A stretch of DNA of 64,000 bases from Chitinophagaceae bacterium. Lineage in GTDB: Bacteria; Bacteroidota; Bacteroidia; Chitinophagales; Chitinophagaceae. This document shows positions 28,310 through 37,722 of this stretch, in pieces (position 1 is the first letter of the stretch; each line of letters begins with the position of its first letter). A program made the position numbers and the translations under genes. Location of the stretch: assembly GCA_020847395.1 (NCBI GenBank), contig JADLCD010000162.1, positions 1-64,000 of the forward strand. Direction: 5' to 3'. The notes under the pieces are model-generated. The model was not told the DNA's origin. It worked only from the letters and a program-made list of their open reading frames with translations, and did not search any database.

Positions 28310-30052
28310 TTATATCCAGATTGTTTTCTGAATGGCTTTTCTTTTTATGGGTTTTACCATAATACTATCCGTGCGGCTTTGTACTTTGCGTATCTGGTCA
28401 ATACTTAACCTTTCCTGCTCCGCTAATATCCTGTATTGTAAGGTTTGATTTTCTTTTTGTTTCAAATTCTTTTGAAGTATCTGCCGCAGGTATTTTTCCG
28501 CTACCTGCCTTTTTTGATCATACCGGAAAATTTCAGCTAAAGATTTTGATGCACCATTTATACTCAACTGAAGATCCTGGTTAAGCGCATCAAGGCTGAT
28601 AGCGTACGAATGCTCCATATCGCTTTGTGCTTTTTCCCATTCAGCATTGTTAAAGCTTAGTTCAATATCTTTAGCCTGGGCTAATCTATCTTCTTCAGGG
28701 TATTTACCAGGAAATATGGCAGGATCTTCAAGATCGAACACCATATTTTTTCCTGCATTATCTGCTCCCTGCACCCTTGCTTTAAAAGAAATTGTTGGAG
28801 GTATTGGCGGTGCAGCAGGTATGGGTGCTAATATTGAATCAATTGTTATAATGTTTGTAGTTCTATGTTCTTTATCCTTAATAGTTGTAATACTTTCGGT
28901 TTTGGGTGAAGGAATGCTTTGCGTGCGGGCAAAAGATTCTGTTGAAACAGTTGTTTGATCGTTAGTAGTTTTTAATGCTCCATTCACAGTATGCTGTACA
29001 GATGCCGGTACACTATTGATATTTTGATCTGATGATGGCGACAACCAGGCGAGTGATAAAAGAATGAATGCTGTTACGACAAGCGCAATTAACTTCTGGC
29101 CATAGTTAAAATTGGTATTTTTTACATTCATTATTCTTTTTACCCTGCCTAATAACTGCCCACTTTCTCCTGTAGCAGCTACTGCCAAAGGCTGTATGCC
29201 AATACGCATTTTTTCGAGGGAGAGCAGCGCTGATGCATAGCTGTGCGGATCGAAAGTATGGCGAAGCACAAGGTCATCGCAGCAATGTTCTCTTTCTTTT
29301 TTTAATGATAGCGCCAGTAAGTGCACAAAAGGATTAAAGAACAAAACAGTTTCGATTACTGAGGCTGCAATATTTACCAGGTAATCATTGCGACGAATAT
29401 GCGCCAGCTCATGTAACAATACAGATTCAACCTGCGGTATGGTAAGATGATTAAAGGTTGCAACCGGCAGCAGTATAATAGGTTTTAAAAAATCCATTGT
29501 AGCAGGTACATCTATCTTTTCGCTCAGAAATACTTTTATTTTTCTTTTTATACCAATGCTTAATGCATACTTGTCAACAAATTGAAGCCATTGATTATCC
29601 AATTCAATCAGTCCCTGCGTTTTTAATTGTACAGAAAAAATATATGCCTTTGTAAGTTTAATTAATAAGATAAGCAATATCATAAGATATGCAGCAGAGA
29701 GATAAGGAAGAAAATTATTAAACACAGTAGCGATGCGGCTGCCTGCAGAAACTTCTGCGGTTGATATGCTGAATAATGCCTGTGCAAGTGTGATATTGCT
29801 GTTGACAACATTTTCAAGTGATTGTTTTAAGGCTGCTACTTCATTATAGTTCTGCACAAACGTAATACCGAACCATGCAAATGCAATAAATAAAAATGAC
29901 GCTGCAACCGTATGTTTTAATGCAGGCGAAACCCTGCTTTCTCCGCTATTGATAACCTGGTATATCAACCATAATAAAGCCGCCTGCCAAAGGCTTGAAG
30001 CAATTGTCCAACCCAACGCTATTAAAAACGGGGAATCGTATAATGCGGTCAT
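28310..30052 (-). CDS. BlaR1/MecR1-like M56 membrane metallopeptidase
   Basis: 580 residues. Four or so hydrophobic helices (about 8-30, 48-64, 115-135, 320-340) bracket the M56 peptidase: H214-E-L-A-H218 with the downstream E255-H-C-C-D259 motif. The C-terminal half (about 345-580) is periplasmic, Pro/Ser/Thr-rich, then helical and Glu/Gln-rich; it has no penicillin-binding domain, so the signal is probably not a beta-lactam. Such proteins sense an envelope cue and cleave the partner repressor. The repressor gene lies 16 bp upstream. Confidence 0.88.
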   Translation of the reverse strand: MTALYDSPFLIALGWTIASSLWQAALLWLIYQVINSGESRVSPALKHTVAASFLFIAFAWFGITFVQNYNEVAALKQSLENVVNSNITLAQALFSISTAEVSAGSRIATVFNNFLPYLSAAYLMILLILLIKLTKAYIFSVQLKTQGLIELDNQWLQFVDKYALSIGIKRKIKVFLSEKIDVPATMDFLKPIILLPVATFNHLTIPQVESVLLHELAHIRRNDYLVNIAASVIETVLFFNPFVHLLALSLKKEREHCCDDLVLRHTFDPHSYASALLSLEKMRIGIQPLAVAATGESGQLLGRVKRIMNVKNTNFNYGQKLIALVVTAFILLSLAWLSPSSDQNINSVPASVQHTVNGALKTTNDQTTVSTESFARTQSIPSPKTESITTIKDKEHRTTNIITIDSILAPIPAAPPIPPTISFKARVQGADNAGKNMVFDLEDPAIFPGKYPEEDRLAQAKDIELSFNNAEWEKAQSDMEHSYAISLDALNQDLQLSINGASKSLAEIFRYDQKRQVAEKYLRQILQKNLKQKENQTLQYRILAEQERLSIDQIRKVQSRTDSIMVKPIKRKAIQKTIWI

Positions 30053-30068
30053 TGTTTTGCAGTTTTGA

Positions 30069-30452
30069 TTATTGCTTTTTCAACGAATTCAGTAATTGCT
30101 GAATTTCTTCCAGCTCATCTTTGCTGGTTTTATGATTGCCGAGCGCCTGCATTACCAATTGCGCAGGCGAGCCGGAGAAAAGCCCGTCAATCATTTTTCC
30201 AACAAGATGCTTTTGCGTTTTTTCACGGCTTACGGCTGCCTGGTAAATATGCGTTTTTGCCGAATCATCGCGGCTTACCAAGCCCTTTTCATGCATAATC
30301 TGCATTAGTTTAAGGGTAGTGGTATAGCCTACATCTTTGCTTGCTGCCAGCACTTCATGTACTTCTCTTACGGTTGCGTTTTCTTTATTCCACAATACCT
30401 GCAAAATTTCCAGTTCACTTTCGGTGGGTTTGCCTGGTTTTTGTTGCGCCAT
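30069..30452 (-). CDS. BlaI/MecI/CopY-family transcriptional repressor
   Basis: 127-residue winged-helix repressor: PTESELEILQVLWNKENATVREVHE, then the recognition region VGYTTTLKLMQIMHEKGLVSRDD, and a C-terminal dimerisation helix set. It should bind as a dimer to its own promoter and be inactivated by the M56 peptidase encoded next. Two matched dyads overlap the promoter just upstream. It starts the operon. No beta-lactamase gene lies beside it. Confidence 0.93.
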   Translation of the reverse strand: MAQQKPGKPTESELEILQVLWNKENATVREVHEVLAASKDVGYTTTLKLMQIMHEKGLVSRDDSAKTHIYQAAVSREKTQKHLVGKMIDGLFSGSPAQLVMQALGNHKTSKDELEEIQQLLNSLKKQ

Positions 30453-30454
30453 AT

Positions 30455-30504
30455 TTACGATTTTGTTCGTAAGCTAAAATACGATTCTATTCGTATCTGA
30501 CAAA
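30455..30504 (-). promoter_or_regulatory. blaI promoter with two BlaI-type operators
   Basis: Dyad 1 at 30455-30472: TTACGA-N6-TCGTAA. Dyad 2 at 30479-30496: ATACGA-N6-TCGTAT. Start-to-start distance is 24 bp. On the minus strand TTTG (30501-30504) and TATTTTAG (30474-30481, one mismatch to TAnnTTTG) are spaced by exactly 19 bp, the Bacteroidota -33/-7 spacing. Dyad 2 lies almost entirely within the spacer and dyad 1 abuts the start codon: a clear autorepression layout. Confidence 0.75.
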
Positions 30505-30534
30505 AATGTTTTAAAATTTTAAGAAAAAACAGGC

Positions 30535-30569
30535 AAATAAAAAGCGGCATACATAAAGTTGTATGCCGC
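30535..30569 (-). terminator. intrinsic terminator of the T9SS protein gene
   Basis: Perfect 9-bp stem GCGGCATAC/GTATGCCGC (30544-30569) with an 8-nt loop, followed on the minus strand by a T-rich run (30543 down to 30535). It lies 25 bp after the stop of the upstream minus-strand gene. Confidence 0.75.
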
Positions 30570-30593
30570 CTAAGTACCAGGATTGAAGGAAAT

Positions 30594-32300
30594 TTACTTC
30601 TTCATCAATTTAATAATGTCTGTTGTGCCATCTTTGTTTACTATCTGCAACAGGTATATACCACTTTGCAGCGATTGAAAATTCATATTAAACGAGCCTC
30701 CGCTTTGACTTAATGATGGTCTGTATCGCATTACTGTTTGCCCGCCTGTGCTTAATACATTTACCTGCATTATGGCCTTACCTGCCCTAACTGTTATTTG
30801 GTTAGCTGCAGGGTTAGGATATACGCTTAATGATGCACCTTCACAATTCATTTCAATTGAGCGGATAGGAGTGCTGCTATGTTTGCCATCAAAATCAATT
30901 TGTGTTATACGATAATAGCTTTTTCCACTAAGTGGAGCTCCGTCAGTATATTCATATGATTTTGTAGTTGTACTGTTACCTGCTCCGCTTACCTGGGCTA
31001 TCGTATTAAAGTTTATACCATCCTGGCTTCTTTCAACATTGAAATGGCTGTTGTTTTGTTCTGTATATGTTTGCCATTGCAACAGCGCTGTACATTTAAC
31101 AGGTTTTGCTGTAAAGTCTCCGAAGGTTACCAGTAAAACAGCATTGGTACTGGCTATAGCAAGCGCTGTTATCACTGTTCCGGCGGGTATTGTGCCTGCC
31201 AAAGTAGATCCCTTAGAAAGCCCTGAAGCTCCTGAAGTGCCGCTCAAATTGATCCATGTGTCGGTATCAGGGTTCCATCCAACCAATCTTAAATTAGATG
31301 GCAGAAGCACGCCCGAGTAAACCGTTAAATCAGGTATTGATACTGTAATGGTCTGGTCTGTTGGCATGCTTACTGCCTCTCCGTTATTATCAAAAGCAAG
31401 TTGATAGTGCCAATCCCAAAAGCCAACTTTTGCAACAGACTGGATACCGGTTTCAAGATGTGAAATGTCTGTTGGATTAATTGTTCCGGAAGGATTATTG
31501 GAAATTCCTGTTAAATCAGGCGTAACTCCGGGATCTCCTTCAACCCAGCCTACAGTAAGAGAATATTCATTATCTGTAAAGATTCCGGTACGCTGCAACT
31601 GATAAACTTCGGTACTATTTCCTACAGGAAAAATAAATTGACCATTATGCCCGGGCAATCCTGTATTAGCCTCAAAATTAATTTCGGATACAAAACCATC
31701 TACATGCTGTGCGTCGCTTAGCGCGGTTGTATTAATGTAACCGGCATTATTCACAAAAACAATTGCACCATTTACCGGCTGGCTTCGGTTTGTAGTGGTT
31801 AAACCATTATTAAAATAGAGATTTTTTGCTACTACAATACCACCCGGGGGATTGCCTAAATATATTAGGTCATCAAAATTATACGGTTCTCTGTAATTGG
31901 TAATATTCATGGTATTAGCGGCGCCAATATTAAAATATACGTCATCAAATATAATGATGCCATGCCCTGTAATAGTATTATTGCCCTGGTATAGAAATGA
32001 ATCTACATTATTACCGCTTATGCCGGCTCCGTTTTCAAGATTGTTAAATTGTGTGAGCCAGCCAAAACCAATACCATCATCTACTTGAAAACTTATGTTT
32101 GTATGTCTGTACTTGGTACCATTTATTCTTGTTATATCAGTCGCTACTTGAGTTTGGTGGCCAATGAGATTATCCTCTTTGTTTAAATTATCCCACGTTT
32201 CTGATAAAGAATAATATGTTTGTTGAGAATAGATACTATTGGCAAGCACCATCATAATCACTAAGGGTACAAAGAATTTCATGCTTAAATCAATTTTCAT
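30594..32300 (-). CDS. secreted protein with T9SS C-terminal sorting domain
   Basis: 568 residues (ATG at 32300; a second ATG at 32282 gives the tighter signal peptide MKFFVPLVIMMVLANSIYSQ). The body is beta-rich and Asn/Gly-rich, with no catalytic motif. A FN3/Ig-like module occurs around 400-470 (VTFGDFTAKPVKCTALLQWQ ... SHFNVERSQDG). The end is a type A sorting domain (LSVYPNPAANQITVRAG ... GIYLLQIVNKDG). Its domain plan parallels the T9SS protein at 3845-5221. Probably a surface or released structural protein. A strong terminator follows. Confidence 0.8.
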   Translation of the reverse strand: MKIDLSMKFFVPLVIMMVLANSIYSQQTYYSLSETWDNLNKEDNLIGHQTQVATDITRINGTKYRHTNISFQVDDGIGFGWLTQFNNLENGAGISGNNVDSFLYQGNNTITGHGIIIFDDVYFNIGAANTMNITNYREPYNFDDLIYLGNPPGGIVVAKNLYFNNGLTTTNRSQPVNGAIVFVNNAGYINTTALSDAQHVDGFVSEINFEANTGLPGHNGQFIFPVGNSTEVYQLQRTGIFTDNEYSLTVGWVEGDPGVTPDLTGISNNPSGTINPTDISHLETGIQSVAKVGFWDWHYQLAFDNNGEAVSMPTDQTITVSIPDLTVYSGVLLPSNLRLVGWNPDTDTWINLSGTSGASGLSKGSTLAGTIPAGTVITALAIASTNAVLLVTFGDFTAKPVKCTALLQWQTYTEQNNSHFNVERSQDGINFNTIAQVSGAGNSTTTKSYEYTDGAPLSGKSYYRITQIDFDGKHSSTPIRSIEMNCEGASLSVYPNPAANQITVRAGKAIMQVNVLSTGGQTVMRYRPSLSQSGGSFNMNFQSLQSGIYLLQIVNKDGTTDIIKLMKK

Positions 32301-32679
32301 TTAATTATAATAACAATCACATGATTGAAAAATAGTAGGTAAGACAAAGTATAATGGAATTAAAGAAGCCAGTAGTTTTTTCAAAAGAAACTTGAATATA
32401 TCAGAGGTAATTCATGGAGTGGAAGTCAGGATTTTGGCAAGAAATTGTGAAGATATGAAAACTTGTAAAATCAAATTAATTTTCTCAAATGAAATGGCAA
32501 TAAAATCGAGCTTTTTTTGTAATACATTTTGATAATCAAATCTTTATTTCTTTATGAGATGTAAAATTTATCTTATATCAACCCCAATACAATACATGCA
32601 TACGTCAGCAGAACCCTGTTATACTCCCCAATATATTCATAATATTCCAATTATCAGGAAGGGTTGGGTACTGAACGAG
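32301..32679. other. AT-rich gap with no recognised feature
   Basis: About 380 bp between the T9SS protein and the DUF4126 gene. Neither strand shows protein-like reading frames, strong hairpins or exact -7 motifs. Confidence 0.4.
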
Positions 32680-33246
32680 TTATCCTTTGTTTCTTTGCTT
32701 AACTTTTATTAACCGCTGTAAAATAAAAAATACAAGCAGCATTACAACCAGAACTACAATTACCGGCACCAATAATGCCATTACTGAAAAACCTATTGAT
32801 GCGCCATTTTCCGCAGTGGTAACAACCGGGTTTCCCAATCCACCCGTAGTAGTGGTAGAGGTTAATCGAAGTAATCCCATTCCGCTGTGAATAATACCCG
32901 CGGTACTTCCACCCGCTAATAGCGCTAATCCCCATTTAAGAGCGGGCTCCCAGTCTGCAGATATAAATGATGCGCTTAATAATGTGCCGGCCGCTACAGC
33001 AACCGGCATCGCTATATGATCCAGTATATTGTCGAGCCAGGGAATATAATATGCCACAATTTCTACGATGCTTGCGGTAAGCAGTATATAAAAAGCAGTC
33101 CAGCCATTCAGCCATTCAAAGCCGCTGCCAAACAGGTGCAAACCTGTAAGGGCGGCAATATTTGCTGCAAGCAAAGGAATAAAAATTCTGAACCCGCTGC
33201 TTGCTGCCAACCCAATGCCTATGCATATAGAAATGAATAGAGACAT
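32680..33246 (-). CDS. DUF4126 family membrane protein
   Basis: 188 residues, almost wholly hydrophobic with about five helices. Begins MSLFISICIGIGLAASSGFR with the conserved small-residue and FIPLLAA pattern; also LDNILDHIAMPVAVAAG and a Gly/Thr-rich segment (LRLTSTTTTGGLGNPVVTT) typical of DUF4126. Function of the family is unknown. A short Lys/Arg tail ends in the cytoplasm. It is 79 bp downstream of another membrane protein gene on the same strand. Confidence 0.8.
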   Translation of the reverse strand: MSLFISICIGIGLAASSGFRIFIPLLAANIAALTGLHLFGSGFEWLNGWTAFYILLTASIVEIVAYYIPWLDNILDHIAMPVAVAAGTLLSASFISADWEPALKWGLALLAGGSTAGIIHSGMGLLRLTSTTTTGGLGNPVVTTAENGASIGFSVMALLVPVIVVLVVMLLVFFILQRLIKVKQRNKG

Positions 33247-33325
33247 ATGTTATGATTAATGTTTCTTCTTAAAGGTGAGTGTGCAGGCTAAAGTTATAGC
33301 AAGTTTGGAAAGGCATGTGCCATTT

Positions 33326-34195
33326 TTATTTTTTAATAACCGAAACCAATTTTTTTATAACAGTTATTATAGCAACTACTATCAACCCTGCAATTAAGCC
33401 TATACATAACTCTTTAATGATGGAGGGTATAGCAGGAAAAATATGATGCAGGTAATCAATGTTATGAACAAATATACCCCCGGAAACCATGAGCAATGCA
33501 ATAGTTCCAACAATTGCTAAAAGTTTAATAACTATCGGCAGCGATTTTACCAGTAATTTACCGAGTTGAAATAAAAGTCCCTTGCTATTTGAACGTTTTA
33601 TCAGTTTATATCCGGCATCATCCATTCTTACAATCAATGCAACAATACCGTAAACGCCAATAGTAGCAAGTACGGCAACAATAGCAACCGTAGTAATTTG
33701 TATTGACAGTGATTTGTTCAATACTGTGCCTAACGCTATAATCACAATTTCTACAGAGAGAATAAAATCGGTAGTGACAGCAGATTTTATTTTATTTTTT
33801 TCAGCGATTGCGGCATCTTCTTCGGTTTCCTGATTTATAACTGAATGTTCTTTTAGCGAACGGTGAAATAAATATTCTATAATTTTTTCTACGCCTTCAT
33901 AAGCCAGATAAAATCCTCCCAAAACAAGGATTACCTTAATAGCAACAGGAAAAAAGGCATTTAGTAGTAATGCAACCGGAACAATAATAAGTTTATTTAT
34001 AAAAGAGCCCTTGGTGATTGCCCAAAGCACAGGCAGTTCACGTGAGGCAAGAAACCCGGTAGCTTTTTCTGCATTCACCGCTAAATCATCTCCTAAAATT
34101 CCTGCAGTTTTTTGGGTAGCAATTTTACTTGCTGCCGCTACATCGTCCATTAATGCACTTATATCATCCAGAATTGCAAAAATACCTGATGGCAT
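33326..34195 (-). CDS. DUF808 (YedI-like) inner-membrane protein
   Basis: 289 residues. N-terminal soluble helices MPSGIFAILDDISALMDDVA followed by KTAGILGDDLAVNAEKATGF, the DUF808 signature, then about six membrane helices (from ITKGSFINKLIIVPVALLLN on). The family is widespread and uncharacterised. The TAATGCC context and a near-match -7 (TATCTTTA at 34221-34228, minus) lie upstream. No operon partner other than perhaps the DUF4126 gene. Confidence 0.85.
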   Translation of the reverse strand: MPSGIFAILDDISALMDDVAAASKIATQKTAGILGDDLAVNAEKATGFLASRELPVLWAITKGSFINKLIIVPVALLLNAFFPVAIKVILVLGGFYLAYEGVEKIIEYLFHRSLKEHSVINQETEEDAAIAEKNKIKSAVTTDFILSVEIVIIALGTVLNKSLSIQITTVAIVAVLATIGVYGIVALIVRMDDAGYKLIKRSNSKGLLFQLGKLLVKSLPIVIKLLAIVGTIALLMVSGGIFVHNIDYLHHIFPAIPSIIKELCIGLIAGLIVVAIITVIKKLVSVIKK

Positions 34196-34394
34196 TACCT
34201 GTGTGTTTTATTAAAACCTGTAAAGATAGGGCAATTTGAATTTGAGTAAATGCTGAAATTGAGTTTTACATGAGGTGTTATTTTACAAAATCTTACAGGT
34301 TAAAGCAGCGGTTAATAACAGCACAATGTATTTCATGGCGAAAGTGTAAGGTTATTTAAGCGTTATATCAAATACGGCTTTGTACATGAGGCAC

Positions 34395-35771
34395 TCACGC
34401 AATACTAATGCCCGTCATCTTCCTGTACAAATCCACGGCATACAAATCCGTCATGCCGGCAATAAAATCTGTTACGGATTGCAGGTTCGTAAATAGCCCG
34501 CCGGGTTTATCGCAGGTGATAAACTGCGCGGGGATAAGATTTTTTAATTTTTTTGCCTTGGTAGTAGTGGGATGCATAATGGCATACACAAATTCTTTCA
34601 GCAGGTAGCCGATGATGTTATAACCTGCTAATTCTATTTCTACCACCGAACGGTGATTATAAATATTTTCTTTGGAATAATTATCTATGTGGTGAATGAT
34701 ATTTAATTGTTCCGGAGGTAGCATATCCATCAGGGATGTATTCAGCGATCCTGCAAGCAGTTGTGCTTCCTGTTCCATAAAAATAGTACAGAGTTTATGG
34801 ATCAACAGGTTGATGATTCTTGCACGGAGAAACTGAATTTTTTTATTGTTGTCTTTGATTTGATGAAATGTTTTTTCAATTTTTTCTCTTGCCTCATAAC
34901 CTTCTTCCTTATTAAAAAATGCCAGGAAAAAAGAAGATATCTCCTCAATGGAAATAATACCGAGTTTATACGCGTCTTCAAAATCAATAATACGGTAGCA
35001 GATATCATCAGCCGCTTCTACCAAAAATACAAAGGGATGCCTTGCATATACGTTTTCATTTTCGCGTAAACGCGGAATGCCTAACACTTCCGCAAGATGT
35101 GTGTAAGTATTTAATTCAGTTGAGAAAAAACCTGATTTTTTGGTAACCAGCTCCTGTTTGTTAAAGCCACTTAATGAATCGCAGGGATATTTTACAATGC
35201 TTGCCAGTGTGGTATACGTTAATTGAAAGCCACCCTGTTTGTCTTCATTAAAATGATGCGTTAGTGTGCGAAAGGCATTGGCGTTTCCTTCAAAATGAAG
35301 CAGGTCTTCCTGTTGCGCCTTGCTCAATTCATTGTCAAATTTCTTCTTCGCATCTGCCTCCAGTTCATTAAAAAAAATACGGATAGCATCTTCGCCACTG
35401 TGACCAAACGGTGGGTTGCCAATATCATGCGCCAAACAAGCCGCGGCAATTACCGATGGTAATTCATACCGGTAAAATTCTTTGAACTGTTCTGGTTCAT
35501 TGTTGTATTTATCTGCAATAGCATCGCCGGCAGCTTTACCCAAGCTTCTGCCCACGCTCGATACTTCCAGGCTATGCGTTAAACGATTGTGCACAAATAC
35601 AGCGCCGGGTAATGGAAAAACCTGTGTTTTATTTTGCAGCCTTCTAAACGCGGATGAAAAAATAATACGGTCATAATCGCGCACATACGATGTTCTGATA
35701 TTTTGCGGAGCGGAAGTGATTTTGTATTCAGTGCCGGTACGTTGAGCGCTATATAATTGCTGCCATTTCAT
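34395..35771 (-). CDS. dgt: deoxyguanosinetriphosphate triphosphohydrolase-like HD hydrolase
   Basis: 458 residues from the ATG at 35771 (a TTG at 35780 is the only further start). HD-domain enzyme releasing tripolyphosphate from dNTPs. Motifs: RDYDRIIFSSAFRRLQNKTQV, R-L-T-H66-S-L-E-V, and H115-D116-I-G-N-P-P-F-G-H124-S-G. The length fits bacterial Dgt/SAMHD1-like proteins. It probably limits dNTP pools, in some bacteria with effects on phage. Stand-alone gene. Confidence 0.88.
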   Translation of the reverse strand: MKWQQLYSAQRTGTEYKITSAPQNIRTSYVRDYDRIIFSSAFRRLQNKTQVFPLPGAVFVHNRLTHSLEVSSVGRSLGKAAGDAIADKYNNEPEQFKEFYRYELPSVIAAACLAHDIGNPPFGHSGEDAIRIFFNELEADAKKKFDNELSKAQQEDLLHFEGNANAFRTLTHHFNEDKQGGFQLTYTTLASIVKYPCDSLSGFNKQELVTKKSGFFSTELNTYTHLAEVLGIPRLRENENVYARHPFVFLVEAADDICYRIIDFEDAYKLGIISIEEISSFFLAFFNKEEGYEAREKIEKTFHQIKDNNKKIQFLRARIINLLIHKLCTIFMEQEAQLLAGSLNTSLMDMLPPEQLNIIHHIDNYSKENIYNHRSVVEIELAGYNIIGYLLKEFVYAIMHPTTTKAKKLKNLIPAQFITCDKPGGLFTNLQSVTDFIAGMTDLYAVDLYRKMTGISIA

Positions 35772-35819
35772 GAGGCGCAAGTTATGACACGTATCTTACC
35801 TGCAAGTAATATTGTCCAA

Positions 35820-37597
35820 TCATTTTAAATATCCTGCAATTACGGGCGCCAGCTTACGGTATCCTTCAGCGTTAGGATGTAAGCCATCGCTAAAGAGCGG
35901 TTCATTTATTTTGCCCGAAGTATTTAGCAATACTTTACCGGGATCAATATATACAGATTTGTTTTTTGCAGCTAAAGTAGCAATGGCTTTGTTGATAATG
36001 CTTACCCTTTTCTCCATATCTCTTCTTGGAAAAATACCCGACAATAATATACCTGCCTTCGGCTGACGGAATTGGATAGCTTCTAATAATTGTTGCAAAC
36101 CGGCAATAATTTCTTCATCGGTGTTTAATTGTAAGTTGTTCGTGCCAATCATTACAATAATGTGTTTTGGAGTATATCCATCCAAAGCGCCATGATATAC
36201 TCTCCATAATGCATTTTCTATTCTATCCCATCCAAAGCCCATATTCTGCAAGCCCAGGGGCGCCAGGTATGTGTCCCATGAATCTTTACCGCTAACCCGT
36301 GCTGCTGCCGGCTCTCCGCCCCAAAAATGAATAATGGAATTTGCGATGATAACATTGGGAGAATTGTTTTTTTATTCAATGCTTTAATGGTTTCATGCCT
36401 TCCACGCCAGTCGTATCCATCGCGTGTTTGTATAACGGGCTTCATGGTAGTATACATGCCTTCCGGCTGATGCAGTATTGCACGTATGGTTCTTGTGTAT
36501 GCATTGGCATATAGTTCCATTCCTATATCATTAGGATGCACACCATCTACCGTGGCATCTGCATTTAAAGCAATCTCTTTATTGGATAACAGGTAGATGT
36601 CTTTTATGCCTTCTGCTTTTAATTGTGCAAATACTTTTTGCAGTACCCTGTTGGCGTTTTCGCATTCTTTGTTTCTTACCGTATCTATAATAGAGGTAGC
36701 GCTGCTAAGGCTGTGCTCAACCAATAATACAGGTGTTGCAGCATGTGTGAGCTTCAGGCTTTTAACCGAAGCAATTAATCTTTTTTCCAGTTCTTCATCA
36801 GTAAAGCCACCGCTTTTAACCATATTGGGTAAGCAATCCAGCACATATAGCCCCGCATCAATGTCATTGATCAGGTCAATAACTGGCTGCTCCAACCTTC
36901 CATTCCCCGAAAATCCCAGGTTGATTAAAGGACAGTCTAATTTTCTTTCCAGCATAGCTGTCCATGCCAGTCCGGGCCTGGATGCGCAACCACCCTGTGC
37001 GATAGATGTTCCATATATCACCACAGGTTTTTCTTTGGTAAGCGGTAAGGCTGTAAGGGTTTTGTTTTTAGGTACACCAATCTGCATCCAGCCAACGCCG
37101 TTGTATAGTGGCAGAAACAACCTGAATTCCCGCGCTCTCGATTTGAAAACCGGGTCGGCCTCCATATTCAAAAAACGATAAGTGATCGTATCGCCGAAAG
37201 AATACTTACCCGGTGCCCATACCCATTTACCGCTTTGATCAATGGCATATAAATCAACGCCGCTTACACCTGTAGGCGGCATGTGCGGGAACCCGAAATT
37301 TTTTCTGTTATCTGCTATATAGCGAACAACGATATCTGGTGAGTTCGATTCAAATTTGATATACAGCCCCGCGCTGTTTTGCGAAAGTTCCCACACATCT
37401 TCCCGTACTGTATTTTTTGCTTTAGCGGGCAAACGATCATAGTATCTTTCTAATCCACTTTGCCAACCCTGGCCTTCTATTACCGGAAATGAATTTTCTG
37501 CAGGATTCCACCATATATAATCATCTGCATTTTGAGAAAAGCCCTGTGAGGCGGGGAGCAGAAAGAAAAAGATAATAAGTTTTTTAAGAAGAGCCAT
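35820..37597 (-). pseudogene. two-domain SGNH/GDSL hydrolase split by a frameshift
   Basis: Starts at the ATG at 37597 with a signal peptide (MALLKKLIIFFFLLPASQGFSQ), an SGNH N-terminal beta domain (about 25-170) and a first SGNH hydrolase (GTSIAQGG ... DGVHPNDIG). The frame is lost at a 7-A run (36367-36373, T7 on the plus strand). One extra A restores a continuous reading ALNKKNNSPNVIIANS that runs into a second SGNH domain (MIGTNNLQL ... SDGLHPNAEGY) ending at 35820; total about 592 residues. As read, the first frame goes astray and stops at 36218. It may be a true mutation, a sequencing error, or rescued by slippage on the A-run. Confidence 0.8.
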
Positions 37598-37685
37598 GCA
37601 GCGAAAGTTTAATGCAATGCTACGTTTTTTTATATGAAAAAAATTACGGCAATTATTTGGGTGCGCCCCTGTTCTACACCCACGG

Positions 37686-37713
37686 TTGAATCCTAATATT
37701 TTTAGTATCTTCG
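37686..37713 (+). promoter_or_regulatory. probable uvrA promoter
   Basis: TTG at 37686-37688 and TATCTTCG at 37706-37713 (one mismatch to TAnnTTTG) with a 17-bp spacer, 9 bp before the uvrA ATG. Confidence 0.4.
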
Positions 37714-37722
37714 CTATCTTTT

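Noticed and set aside
28310..30452. Beta-lactam resistance operon (blaR1-blaI)
   Set aside because: No beta-lactamase gene nearby and no penicillin-binding domain in the M56 protein; such pairs are general regulators in this phylum.
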